Shown piece by piece: positions 1 through 5,652 of a DNA stretch of 42,662 bases. Position numbers and translations under genes: made by a program. Under the pieces are notes generated by a model, which did no database searches, was not told the DNA's origin, and worked only from the letters and a program-made list of their open reading frames with translations. Every line of letters starts with the position of its first letter. Position 1 is the stretch's first letter. The stretch is taken from positions 1-42,662 of IMG/VR virus record IMGVR_UViG_3300050821_001920. One strand, 5' to 3'. This DNA is from a virus.

Positions 1-97
1 CGACTAGGCTTAAGACTCGCTCCCTGATGAGGACTGGCTGCTTAATGAGGCCGCTCCATGATGTCTTTGCCCGTGTCCTCGATCGCTTGCATACGCT
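1..97. repeat. Terminal direct repeat, left copy
   Basis: Bases 1-97 are identical to bases 42566-42662. The simplest reading is that the contig is a circular or circularly permuted phage genome whose ends were assembled with an overlap, giving a unit of 42,565 bp. A gene (42-500) crosses the junction without interruption, which argues against a physical end here. A true 97-bp terminal repeat is possible but less likely. Confidence 0.9.
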
Positions 98-500
98 GCC
101 TGTGCGCCACGTTCCTGTGGATAAATTGAAACTCTACCCCTAATCGATGGCCGGCTGTCATCAAAATTAGATCCGATGGAACGGACTGGCGATCATATTC
201 AGTGAGAGTAACGCCTTTCTTTGCGAGTTTCCAGAGCAGTACGCATGCAATTTGCCTCCAGCGACCGACCATCTTGTCGGTTGTGGCCCTCTGTTCCGCT
301 CGCTCAGTGTGAGTACGGGCGTGAGCTTCCTCAAGAGTGATGAAGGACAGATTGATCCTATCTGGCAGACGTTCCTCGAGTAATACCCGGTCATGGGGTA
401 AACCGTTCAAGTCCTCGCGGAATAACACCACTCCACCAGGACAGATCTTCCAAAAAAAGGCGCTGGTAATGGTTTGCCAACCCCAATCTAGTTCTTTCAC
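42..500 (-). CDS. Conserved-looking phage protein, function unknown
   Basis: This 152-residue ORF is read leftward from a GTG that overlaps the stop of the preceding lipoprotein gene as GTGA, so translation is probably coupled. The N-terminal third is rich in Trp and Phe, followed by a charged central stretch with many Arg/Glu and His/Thr. I see no signal peptide, membrane segment or recognisable catalytic motif, and I do not recognise the family. It is the last accessory gene before the circle junction. Across the junction the same strand continues with 42294-42560 and the terminase genes, after a spacer of about 46 bp. A DNA-packaging or morphogenesis accessory role is only a guess from position. 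Confidence 0.7.
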   Translation of the reverse strand: MKELDWGWQTITSAFFWKICPGGVVLFREDLNGLPHDRVLLEERLPDRINLSFITLEEAHARTHTERAEQRATTDKMVGRWRQIACVLLWKLAKKGVTLTEYDRQSVPSDLILMTAGHRLGVEFQFIHRNVAHRQRMQAIEDTGKDIMERPH

Positions 501-679
501 GGCCGTACCGGCCGCTCGACAGGATTGATCATGCGCGATTCCGTGCTATCAGAGTGGCCCACCGATAAAGCGACCGAAGCGATCACAAATGCACCAGCCG
601 CACTACAGGCTATTGGGTGAGTCTGACACGTCGCACATGCCGATAAACTCAAACAAATCAACAATATCCCTCTTTTCAT
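497..679 (-). CDS. Small predicted lipoprotein
   Basis: The ATG at 679 is preceded by GGAG at good spacing. The product is 60 residues. It begins MKRG, then a hydrophobic stretch ending in a lipobox (LSAC, Cys15), typical of a lipoprotein signal peptide cleaved by signal peptidase II. A second apolar stretch (about residues 28-41) follows, then a short Pro/Arg tail. In-frame upstream starts (ATG at 691, TTG at 694) lack a ribosome binding site. It lies just after a 49-residue membrane peptide gene (691-840), and its stop overlaps the next start as GTGA. It is far from the lysis cassette, which has its own o-spanin, so an envelope or superinfection role is more likely than spanin function (inference). 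Confidence 0.65.
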   Translation of the reverse strand: MKRGILLICLSLSACATCQTHPIACSAAGAFVIASVALSVGHSDSTESRMINPVERPVRP

Positions 680-690
680 GGAATTCTCCA

Positions 691-840
691 TCAAGTATTA
701 AAAACCCATACTCCGCACGATACAACCAGCAAAGCGAAAATACCAAGAACCAGTAAGCCTATCCTCAAGTTCTTTCTCTGCTCCTTCTCGAACTCGATCC
801 TGGTCAATGGAATCACATAATCATCGTCATAATCGTCCAT
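691..840 (-). CDS. 49-residue single-pass membrane peptide
   Basis: The ATG at 840 has a near-perfect Shine-Dalgarno (AAGGAGG, four bases upstream). The ORF encodes an acidic N-terminus (MDDYDDDYV), a basic stretch (KEQRKNLR), then about 20 apolar residues and a very short tail. This predicts one transmembrane helix with the N-terminus in the cytoplasm by the positive-inside rule. It sits between the nuclease-like gene 851-1186 and the lipoprotein gene 497-679. The periplasmic tail is too short for an i-spanin. A membrane-associated exclusion or host-takeover peptide is plausible but unproven. Confidence 0.65.
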   Translation of the reverse strand: MDDYDDDYVIPLTRIEFEKEQRKNLRIGLLVLGIFALLVVSCGVWVFNT

Positions 841-850
841 AAACCCTCCT

Positions 851-1186
851 TCACCTTACCCATCCGTTCTTTTTCTGCAGCATAGCAAACCCATGCAATG
901 CGTCCTCGAGGCAATAGGCAGCGATTACAGGCGTTCCTTTCCAAGTGCTGGCAAAGCTATCCTGACCCTCTGAAAAGGCATCCTGGGCCGTTTTACGCCG
1001 TCCTAGCTCTGTTTTCATGTCCCTTGGAGTCTTACATTCAATTTTGGCATCGATTCCGTACTTGCCGATGATCAGGTCCGGGAAGTCATCTCCGACTCTG
1101 GAGGTATCAACAACCGAAAATCCAGCTTTCAGAAGACCTTCAGCAATGGCCTTATGAGTGCTATCACGGCGATTGGCGTACCTCAC
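851..1186 (-). CDS. Putative PD-(D/E)XK (VRR-NUC/Holliday-resolvase-like) nuclease
   Basis: This 111-residue protein opens with ANRRDSTHKAI and a helix followed by a strand (GFSVVDTSRVGDDFPDLIIG), then IECKTPRDMK. The order helix, (F)PD, about 15 residues, E-x-K matches the core of small PD-(D/E)XK nucleases in phages, with catalytic candidates Asp in FPDL and Glu/Lys in ECK. A Trp-containing segment (STWKGTPVIAAYCLEDAL) closes the fold, as in related phage proteins. The start is GTG, chosen because the RRD-type N-terminus is usual for the family; no strong ribosome binding site is seen. Likely substrates are branched or damaged DNA (family inference). Confidence 0.65.
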   Translation of the reverse strand: MRYANRRDSTHKAIAEGLLKAGFSVVDTSRVGDDFPDLIIGKYGIDAKIECKTPRDMKTELGRRKTAQDAFSEGQDSFASTWKGTPVIAAYCLEDALHGFAMLQKKNGWVR

Positions 1187-1195
1187 TACGGAAAA

Positions 1196-1432
1196 TTACC
1201 GATCGCCTGAAAAGTGAGGCTCTGGAGAAGTAAATTCGGCCCTTTTAGAGCCTATCCATAAACCCTTTGAGTTTAGGCACATCCCCTTCGCCAGCATTTG
1301 CTCATCGGTGCGGCACTCGCGCGATAGAACGTTATGGGAAAATGGTCCGGTCCGCTGCTTCTCAAAAGCGTGAGTTGAATTGAAAAACCGTCCGCAAGCG
1401 GTGCATTGACACTTATCGCCCTTGAGTTTCAT
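1196..1432 (-). CDS. Zinc-finger-like miniprotein
   Basis: The ATG at 1432 has an AAAAGGA-type site upstream; a GTG at 1468 is an alternative in-frame start. The protein of about 78 residues contains CQCTACGRFF, a downstream His, then RECRTDEQMLAKGM and GLWIG. The Cys/His spacing suggests one structural zinc site. Small phage proteins with the layout C-x2-C, AFxxHR, RC, W are common, but no function is established to my knowledge. It is flanked by other Cys-rich miniproteins in one leftward operon and overlaps the preceding ORF by 20 bases. Confidence 0.65.
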   Translation of the reverse strand: MKLKGDKCQCTACGRFFNSTHAFEKQRTGPFSHNVLSRECRTDEQMLAKGMCLNSKGLWIGSKRAEFTSPEPHFSGDR

Positions 1433-1601
1433 TGGCTTTATCCTTTTCGGCAGTTGCGATAGCTTCACTCATGGTGAGTTCTCGACCTAAACATGCCCGT
1501 CTATTGCGGCTCATATTCCAAAGCTCCCACCCTCTTATCGACCAATGGATTGAATACGGATGGCATCTGTACTCCATTGGTGCGGTGCAATGAAAGATCA
1601 A
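1413..1601 (-). CDS. Small hypothetical protein (62 residues)
   Basis: A TTG start at 1601 overlaps the previous stop as TTGA, and an internal ATG at 1577 is an alternative. The sequence contains RGWELWNMSRNRRACLGREL followed by TMSEAIATAEKD, which reads like a real short protein with a terminal amphipathic helix. No domain was recognised. It overlaps the start of the zinc-finger-like gene downstream by 20 bases, the usual style of this operon. Support is from operon fit and protein-like composition only. Confidence 0.45.
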   Translation of the reverse strand: MIFHCTAPMEYRCHPYSIHWSIRGWELWNMSRNRRACLGRELTMSEAIATAEKDKANETQGR

Positions 1602-1750
1602 ACCCTCACCCCCGCACAGCCGATTGTTCTTTCATAGTTCATCGATCCTTTCCTATGCGGAAACCACCAGCCGTCACAGCAGCACTTCTGGCGTTTGTTG
1701 CGCCTCTTGCGATTGATTACCCAGCGCTTTGGGGGGGGGCTTCCAACCAC
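1598..1750 (-). CDS. Basic Cys-rich miniprotein next to a C9 homopolymer
   Basis: The convincing part encodes KRWVINRKRRNKRQKCCCDG then WWFPHRKGSMNYER, a strongly basic CCC/H peptide of the kind seen in many phages as a short CxDGxxFPHRKGS protein. As written, the frame opens at a GTG (1750) with no clear ribosome binding site. Immediately upstream lies a run of nine C (plus-strand G at 1731-1739). With eight C the frame would join an ATG at 1763 coupled to the previous stop as TAATG; with ten C it would join an ATG at 1755. The N-terminus is therefore uncertain. The stop overlaps the next TTG. Confidence 0.5.
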   Translation of the reverse strand: MVGSPPPKRWVINRKRRNKRQKCCCDGWWFPHRKGSMNYERTIGCAGVRV

Positions 1751-1762
1751 GACATACGGGCA

Positions 1763-2071
1763 TTACGGCTTGTTCCTATCCAGCCCTGAGCCGCCGCCAT
1801 AAACACCGGGAGGCTTCCAGGGCCAGACTTCGCTCGAATCGCTTAGAATGCGCAATGCCGTTCCATGCGTGACCGCGGTACAGTCCTTAGCGTGCTTATC
1901 GTTGATCATAGGACCGCAAGCCGAACAAGTGTACTTAGCCGTATGCTCTCGTAAAACTCGCCACAAAGCTTTGATCTGCAATTCCTGACGAATCGAGGCC
2001 TGCAGCAGCTTCTCGAGGCGCGAGAGGCCGTGCTTGCGGGTTGATTGCGTCTGTTTAGTCTTTGATTTCAT
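1763..2071 (-). CDS. Zinc-knuckle-like small protein
   Basis: ATG at 2071 is preceded by CGGAG at good spacing. The 102-residue protein has a basic N-terminus and helix (SRLEKLLQASIRQELQIKAL), then a C-x2-C-x7-H-x3-C motif (CSACGPMINDKHAKDC), then a Pro/Gly-rich tail. The same spacing occurs in the rightward-operon protein at 8734-9147, so the two may share an ancestor or a common module. Function unknown; a zinc-binding nucleic-acid or protein-interaction role is inferred. Confidence 0.65.
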   Translation of the reverse strand: MKSKTKQTQSTRKHGLSRLEKLLQASIRQELQIKALWRVLREHTAKYTCSACGPMINDKHAKDCTAVTHGTALRILSDSSEVWPWKPPGVYGGGSGLDRNKP

Positions 2072-2128
2072 GCAAACTCCGAAGATGACTACGGCCCTTT
2101 CTCCCTCTGGATCCTATCCAGGAGTTAC

Positions 2129-2386
2129 TCAGGTCCCCTGCAGGCTGGTACTTGCCCGCTCCATTTCAGGCCGGGTCGCAAGTGGCACAGCGTTGCCCGG
2201 ATAACCGATTGTGTGCGGCAGGACGCGGTTTCGGCCCCATGAGATGCTTTCGTGAGCACTGACGACATGCTTAGGGCAGAAATCAGGGAGGGTTTTGACT
2301 TTAGGGTGAGGATGCGTAGAATTGCATCGTTCCCGGTGGTCGGTGGCCCCTTCACACTGATTGCCGCGCCTGGTAAGCGCATGCAA
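2129..2386 (-). CDS. Putative Cys/His miniprotein, start uncertain
   Basis: Two overlapping frames are open here. I prefer this one because it contains a plausible zinc site: QCEGATDHRERC followed 19 residues later by CPKH. The first usable start after the upstream gene is a TTG at 2386, inside a strong hairpin (2381-2412); a TTG at 2458 is also possible. The competing frame (ends 2125) has an ATG with better ribosome-binding-site spacing but a less protein-like composition. About 85 residues; not recognised. Confidence 0.45.
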   Translation of the reverse strand: MHALTRRGNQCEGATDHRERCNSTHPHPKVKTLPDFCPKHVVSAHESISWGRNRVLPHTIGYPGNAVPLATRPEMERASTSLQGT

Positions 2387-2412
2387 CGCCCCTCTTGTTG
2401 GGGCGTTTGCAT
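2381..2412. terminator. Strong intergenic stem-loop
   Basis: Bases 2381-2392 (ATGCAACGCCCC) pair with 2400-2412 (GGGGCGTTTGCAT) with a single bulged base and a 7-base loop. The hairpin follows the DUF7694 gene in the leftward direction. There is no U-run after it on the minus strand, and only a weak T-rich tail on the plus strand. It could be a plus-strand (antisense) terminator, an RNA-processing or stability element, or a translational control hairpin for the next gene. It is not a textbook terminator. Confidence 0.5.
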
Positions 2413-2423
2413 TTCTACACCTG

Positions 2424-2795
2424 TTAACTGACGCATTCAAGCCCTTTTGGCGCAACAAATATCCCAGGTGGTCGGGGTATTTCGCAATTGGTAGGCCGCC
2501 AAAGGTGCAAACAGTATGGATGGCAATTGACGTGATCCTTCGGAGGAACGTGCAATTGCATCACCGTGTCAGTGTCATCCCAGAATCGGCGCTTCACGTC
2601 TTCCATCTCGTCCCAAGTCGGACAGCGATCTCGAACGCTGACTGATACATGCTCCCAGCCTTCACCATTCGAGAACACGATGCACATCTTCCGCGCAGGG
2701 ATAATAAGATTGCCGTTGCCGCGATCGCCAAAGTCCGATGGATCAGTCCAAGCCGGATGCCTGTAAATCTCCCAATCCATCGGACATCGCATCAT
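2424..2795 (-). CDS. DUF7694-type phage protein
   Basis: The start chosen is ATG 2795, which overlaps the previous stop as ATGA with GGAG upstream; a GTG at 2804 and ATG at 2792 are alternatives. The roughly 123-residue protein contains WEHVSVSVRDRCPTWDEMED, then RRFWDDTDTVMQLHVP, then HVNCHPYCLHLWRP, a signature of a widespread phage domain family (DUF7694 as I know it). The conserved Trp, His and Cys residues suggest a compact alpha/beta fold, but no activity is known. It sits among small accessory genes of the leftward unit. Confidence 0.8.
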   Translation of the reverse strand: MMRCPMDWEIYRHPAWTDPSDFGDRGNGNLIIPARKMCIVFSNGEGWEHVSVSVRDRCPTWDEMEDVKRRFWDDTDTVMQLHVPPKDHVNCHPYCLHLWRPTNCEIPRPPGIFVAPKGLECVS

Positions 2796-3010
2796 GGTAT
2801 GCACTCCGGCGCTTTACCCTCTTTTCCATCGTACCTAGTCAACGGATATCTCGAGCTGAGCGCTATCACCGTCTTCGTGATCTTGCACTTGCTGCAGCGA
2901 AACTTCTGAACCTTCTCGCCCTGGTCGATCAGCGTCCATTTGTGCGTCTTGCGCGAGGGCTTGGCGAATTGTGGCTCGCTGAACTCTTGGTATTCGTCGC
3001 CGGTTCTCAT
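2792..3010 (-). CDS. Zinc-ribbon-like miniprotein
   Basis: ATG 3010 overlaps the stop of the methyltransferase gene as ATGA. The 72-residue product has a central KFRCSKCKITK motif preceded by HKWTLIDQGEKV and followed by basic residues, typical of a half zinc ribbon, with a lone Cys near the C-terminus. The family was not identified. Translational coupling to the methyltransferase suggests co-expression. Confidence 0.65.
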   Translation of the reverse strand: MRTGDEYQEFSEPQFAKPSRKTHKWTLIDQGEKVQKFRCSKCKITKTVIALSSRYPLTRYDGKEGKAPECIP

Positions 3011-3831
3011 GGTCTTTGCGATTGTGAGTAGGTGCGACCAATGTGCCGCGCCAACGGTAAAGGGATTTTGGCGATCGCCGCACTGGCGAATTTCCGGGTC
3101 TTGGATTTATCAGTTCCACGACGCATTGGGCTGCAGCCTTCTTTGTCGAACCAATCGCCGCCGCACTTGATATGGTCGTTATTGTCCCGAGGGTCATTTC
3201 GACCATCAGGATTTTGACCTACTCCGGAGCCCTTGTTATGCGCGATGTTGAACCAGGAACCGCCTGTGTTCTTGATGTGATCCAGCGCTGCTTGCTGAAA
3301 CGAGCGCTTGGAGCCGTCGAATCGAAATCCATCGACTTTTACGCTGCGCCTAACCATGGGCATGAGGGCCGGCACGTCTCCCCACAGATGATAGCTACCG
3401 TAGTTCCACCGACTGCGACCGACCCAGGGTATTGCCCCTCGAACATTCTCGACGACAAGAGGTATCTGCCGGCCGCCGGCGCTGTCAATAGCTTCGCGCT
3501 GAATACGAAAGCATGAATCGAATAGCTTGGTGAGCTCGCGCACGTCACGAACGCCAGAACGGTAGTCGGCCGCGCGCTGCTTGGCCAGCTTCCACGGCAT
3601 CGCCATATAGCTATATTCCTGGCAAGGCGGACTTGCCACGATCAGCGCAGCGTCCTTGAACTGGCTCCCATGAAGTGTCAGCACGTCCTGGATGACGAGC
3701 TGCGCAGGATAGCGGTGCTCTCCGTACTCATGCTTTGTGATGTCGAATCCAATCACGTCATACCCCTCTGCTAGTAATCCTTCCGTCCAACCGCCTAGCC
3801 CGCAAAACAAATCAATTGCCAGTGGCTTCAA
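3007..3831 (-). CDS. C5-cytosine DNA methyltransferase, leftward paralog
   Basis: Motif I (AIDLFCGLGGWTEG), motif IV with the catalytic Cys (ASPPCQEYSY) and motif VI (VVENVRGA) are clear. RSRWNYGSYHLWG resembles a motif VIII region, and IAKIPLPLARHIGRTY fits motifs IX/X. This is a 5-methylcytosine methyltransferase fold using S-adenosylmethionine, probably protecting phage DNA from host restriction. The TTG at 3831 was chosen because it gives MKPLAIDLF, matching the paralog at 7732-8451; longer in-frame upstream starts look spurious. At about 274 residues it is longer than that paralog, with extra segments after PWKLAKQRA and between GDVPALMP and GGSWFNIAH. It overlaps its upstream neighbour by 20 bases. 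Confidence 0.9.
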   Translation of the reverse strand: MKPLAIDLFCGLGGWTEGLLAEGYDVIGFDITKHEYGEHRYPAQLVIQDVLTLHGSQFKDAALIVASPPCQEYSYMAMPWKLAKQRAADYRSGVRDVRELTKLFDSCFRIQREAIDSAGGRQIPLVVENVRGAIPWVGRSRWNYGSYHLWGDVPALMPMVRRSVKVDGFRFDGSKRSFQQAALDHIKNTGGSWFNIAHNKGSGVGQNPDGRNDPRDNNDHIKCGGDWFDKEGCSPMRRGTDKSKTRKFASAAIAKIPLPLARHIGRTYSQSQRP

Positions 3832-4069
3832 GATAATCAGCCATAGCGTGTTGATCGATCGCCCCCGTATGTCCCGACTTAAACCAATAATCCGGGCTCT
3901 CTCGCCCAAGTACTCTCAATTCAGCGACGGTCTTTTCGCACGTACCGGCGAACTTCGATTCCTGGCACATGAAGATTCCAAGCCAGCAAGATGCTTGTAG
4001 GCACTCGCTGCATACAGTTATTTTTCGATCAAGGATGTTTGGCTTGTTCATGGTTCCACAGCGCCACAT
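3812..4069 (-). CDS. Cys-rich small phage protein
   Basis: ATG 4069 overlaps the upstream stop as TAATG; an internal ATG (4051, MNKPNI) is an alternative. The 85-residue protein contains ITVCSECLQASCWLGIFMCQ, then TCEKTVAELRVLGRESPDYW. This pattern (C-x2-C, ASCW, C, then VAELxxLxxExPxYW) recurs in small phage proteins and probably binds zinc. No biochemical role is known to me. It directly precedes the C5-methyltransferase and overlaps its start. Confidence 0.7.
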   Translation of the reverse strand: MWRCGTMNKPNILDRKITVCSECLQASCWLGIFMCQESKFAGTCEKTVAELRVLGRESPDYWFKSGHTGAIDQHAMADYLEATGN

Positions 4070-4206
4070 TAGGTTTCGACACCTCCCTTTGCAGACTGTG
4101 CCAACAAGCTGTACCCCACAATCGCAAATTCCTCACAATGGAGTTCCGCTACGGTCAGTGCGCCGTCTTCCATAATGGCTAGCACCTCTCCGTCACGACT
4201 TACCAT
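4069..4206 (-). CDS. 45-residue acidic miniprotein next to the switch gene
   Basis: The ORF opens at an ATG (4206) inside the last codons of the Cro-like gene and ends in TAATG shared with the next start, so it sits in a fully overlapping chain. The sequence begins MVSRDGEVLAIMEDGALTVA and continues with ELHCEEFAIVGYSLLAQSAK. It is acidic, with LTVAEL reminiscent of the first helix of a small HTH domain, but it is too short to assign. The ATG at 4173 is an alternative start. Confidence 0.55.
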   Translation of the reverse strand: MVSRDGEVLAIMEDGALTVAELHCEEFAIVGYSLLAQSAKGGVET

Positions 4207-4408
4207 TACGCGCTCGTTTTGCGTTTGCCGATCCATTTGTTAAGCCTAATCTGTCTCGTATTCCCCAGTTCCATGCATCAGGTACTTGTTTGGCCCGAAG
4301 CCAGTTATTCAAGCGCTGTGGCGATATGTCTAATCTCCTGGCGACCTCCACCTGGGTGCCGTACTTCTCAATCGCTTCTGCAATGCAATCTAGGGCTGTT
4401 TCGATCAT
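4193..4408 (-). CDS. Cro/YdaS-type helix-turn-helix regulator
   Basis: This 71-residue protein carries YGTQVEVARRLDISPQRLNN followed by WLRAKQVP, a standard Cro/CI-superfamily HTH (helix 2 QVEVARRLD, turn, recognition helix SPQRLNNW). The C-terminus is basic. It is the first leftward gene, facing 4507 across a 98-bp AT-rich gap, the position of a Cro- or repressor-type switch protein. The ATG lacks a recognisable ribosome binding site, so initiation may be leaderless or weak. It may repress one or both divergent promoters (inference). No separate CI-like repressor with a C-terminal dimerisation or cleavage domain was found. Confidence 0.8.
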   Translation of the reverse strand: MIETALDCIAEAIEKYGTQVEVARRLDISPQRLNNWLRAKQVPDAWNWGIRDRLGLTNGSANAKRARNGKS

Positions 4409-4506
4409 ATGGGCACAGTGTAATCCAAATTAATTTATAAATAAAGCTGTACTTTTGAATACAAGTTGTTTTATGATGCACACATGTTCAACGGAGGCCA
4501 GACACA
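4409..4506. promoter_or_regulatory. Divergent control region
   Basis: These 98 bases separate the Cro-like gene and the first rightward gene and are much more AT-rich than their surroundings. Rightward, TATGAT at 4472-4477 is a good -10 with no good -35, suggesting activation. Leftward, TTGTAT (4464-4459) and TATAAA (4439-4434) form a -35/-10 pair with a long 19-base spacer. A small palindrome ACAAGTTGT (4461-4469) and TGTA-N8-TACA (4448-4463) overlap both and are operator candidates. GGAGG at 4494-4498 is the ribosome binding site of the rightward gene. Promoter calls are by eye only. Confidence 0.55.
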
Positions 4507-4719
4507 ATGAGTGATTCATCGATGATATATATCGGCAGTTCACAGGGAACCATTAAAGCCGCATCTGAAGCGATTATCGCTGTCCTTAAAGCTGCTGGTA
4601 CTGAGGCCGCATCTGTCGCTGCAATGCATGCGCTGAGTGAGTTAGCGAGGGCTCCGACCAATACGAGTATTAGAGATTGTCAGTTCACCAATCTACCTGC
4701 TACGAGAGCACGCAAGTGA
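4507..4719 (+). CDS. First rightward gene, hypothetical (70 residues)
   Basis: ATG 4507 has a strong GGAGG eight bases upstream. The product has an Ala/Ile-rich helical middle (AASEAIIAVLKAAGTEAASV) and a polar C-terminus. It does not carry an obvious HTH, so a CII-like role is not supported. As the first gene after the divergent promoter region it is probably expressed immediately on infection. Its stop overlaps the next GTG. Confidence 0.65.
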   Translation: MSDSSMIYIGSSQGTIKAASEAIIAVLKAAGTEAASVAAMHALSELARAPTNTSIRDCQFTNLPATRARK

Positions 4720-4892
4720 AACAACCAATCCTCGCAGATGACATCCTCCTAGCTATTACCGATGCTACCCAAAAGGTCTACAAAGCCGCATACGATCAGG
4801 GCTTCCTGGCTGGTGATCGCGCAGGATATGCGCGCGGCTTCGCAGCAGCTACCGAGCACGCCACGAAGCTAGCTGAGGCGCTGCAGCGATGA
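4716..4892 (+). CDS. Small alpha-helical hypothetical protein
   Basis: The GTG at 4716 overlaps the preceding stop as GTGA. The 58-residue product reads MKQPILADDILLAITDATQK and then a helical run with GFLAGDRAGYARGFAAATEH, likely two helices around a Gly-containing turn. No family recognised. The stop overlaps the next ATG (ATGA). Confidence 0.6.
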   Translation: MKQPILADDILLAITDATQKVYKAAYDQGFLAGDRAGYARGFAAATEHATKLAEALQR

Positions 4893-4972
4893 GCAGGCAC
4901 GATAAGCTGATGCTCGCCGTCATTGGCATGGCGGTGATCGAGATAGGCTTTCAGGTCTGGAGCATCCTATGA
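4889..4972 (+). CDS. 27-residue membrane peptide
   Basis: The ORF starts with ATGA overlapping the previous stop and ends with ATGA overlapping the next start, so it is embedded in a coupled chain. It encodes a short basic N-terminus (MSRHDK) followed by an apolar run (LMLAVIGMAVIEIGFQVW), predicted to be one transmembrane helix. At 27 residues it could be a small membrane effector or mainly serve translational coupling. Confidence 0.5.
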   Translation: MSRHDKLMLAVIGMAVIEIGFQVWSIL

Positions 4973-5271
4973 GATACATCTGCATGGACTGTAGCCACGA
5001 GTTCGACGAACCAGGGCGCACTTACGATGAGCTTGACCGCTGGTGTAACACAGCCATAGGTGCCTGCCCCCAGTGCTTATCGGACGACTACACGCTGATC
5101 GCGGAGCTTGAGGTAAAGCCGATCCCGCCAATCGCGGTCAAGCCTGTGTCCACTGCCGCGCTCGAGGCGCAGGCGCGCAAGGTTCTGCGCTCACAGTCAA
5201 GACCGATGGATGAGAACATCAATTACCGGCGCGACATGATCGCTGGTGGCAGAGGACACCTACTGAAATGA
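4969..5271 (+). CDS. Zinc-ribbon phage protein
   Basis: The 100-residue protein begins MRYICMDCSHEFDEPG and has a second pair in GACPQCLSDDYTLIAE, giving a classic C-x2-C ... C-x2-C zinc ribbon in the first 45 residues. The remainder is a Pro/Ala-rich linker and a basic tail. Such proteins often contact nucleic acids or RNA polymerase, but no specific partner can be inferred. It is coupled by ATGA overlaps on both sides. Confidence 0.7.
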   Translation: MRYICMDCSHEFDEPGRTYDELDRWCNTAIGACPQCLSDDYTLIAELEVKPIPPIAVKPVSTAALEAQARKVLRSQSRPMDENINYRRDMIAGGRGHLLK

Positions 5272-5492
5272 GCAAAGTAGAGGCCATTATCTCAGCCCTG
5301 ATCCTGATCTTTGGCTTACTTGCCATCCTGTGGGGTCTGTGGGCCGCTTTCTGGCAGATCCACGATTCCATGATGCAAAAACGCATCCGCCGGGGAGCCA
5401 CGCCTATGGATATCGATGAGCTGAAAATGCGCAGGCTGGCGAAGTCCGTCAGGCAACGCATTCAGACGCGGAAGATGGCTAATGGACGCTGA
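5268..5492 (+). CDS. Small membrane protein
   Basis: ATG 5268 overlaps the previous stop as ATGA. Of 74 residues, about 8-30 form one long hydrophobic helix (SALILIFGLLAILWGLWAAF), followed by a very basic tail (KRIRRG, RRLAKSVRQRIQTRK). It is a type II or III inner-membrane protein with a positively charged cytoplasmic domain. Unrecognised; it is early in the operon, far from the lysis genes. Confidence 0.65.
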   Translation: MSKVEAIISALILIFGLLAILWGLWAAFWQIHDSMMQKRIRRGATPMDIDELKMRRLAKSVRQRIQTRKMANGR

Positions 5493-5652
5493 TGCTTGGT
5501 GGCATCAGCAAGAACAGGATGAACGCTGGCAGAAGGAATGTTTAGATGGACAAAAGCGAATCGATCAACGAACTGGCAACGGCGCTCTCCAAAGCACAGA
5601 GCGAGATCACTGGGGCAAAAAAGGACTCCAAGAACCCGTTTTTTGGTTCTAA
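5482..5652 (+). CDS. Possible overlapping small ORF ahead of erf
   Basis: An ATG at 5482 opens a 56-residue frame starting MDADAWWHQQEQDERWQKEC. The first 21 codons bridge the gap between the membrane protein and the Erf gene in the style of this operon. The rest overlaps the Erf coding region by about 107 bases in another frame, so it may be a translated linker rather than a functional protein. Confidence 0.3.
   Translation: MDADAWWHQQEQDERWQKECLDGQKRIDQRTGNGALQSTERDHWGKKGLQEPVFWF

Noticed and set aside
1731-1739. Programmed ribosomal frameshift at the C9 run
   Set aside because: A frame without any shift exists from GTG 1750, and homopolymer error is simpler. Only the ambiguity is reported.
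1493-1789. A 98-codon rightward ORF
   Set aside because: It lies antisense to two coupled leftward miniprotein genes, has no ribosome binding site and the translation shows no domain-like pattern.
2125-2436. Alternative leftward ORF over the 2129-2386 gene
   Set aside because: It has an ATG with a fair ribosome binding site, but composition is unlike a folded protein. The other frame contains a plausible Cys/His site. It is kept only as an alternative.
4193-4408. YdaS-type antitoxin of a toxin-antitoxin pair
   Set aside because: The HTH would fit YdaS, but no toxin-like YdaT partner is adjacent; the neighbour across the gap has no recognisable toxin features.
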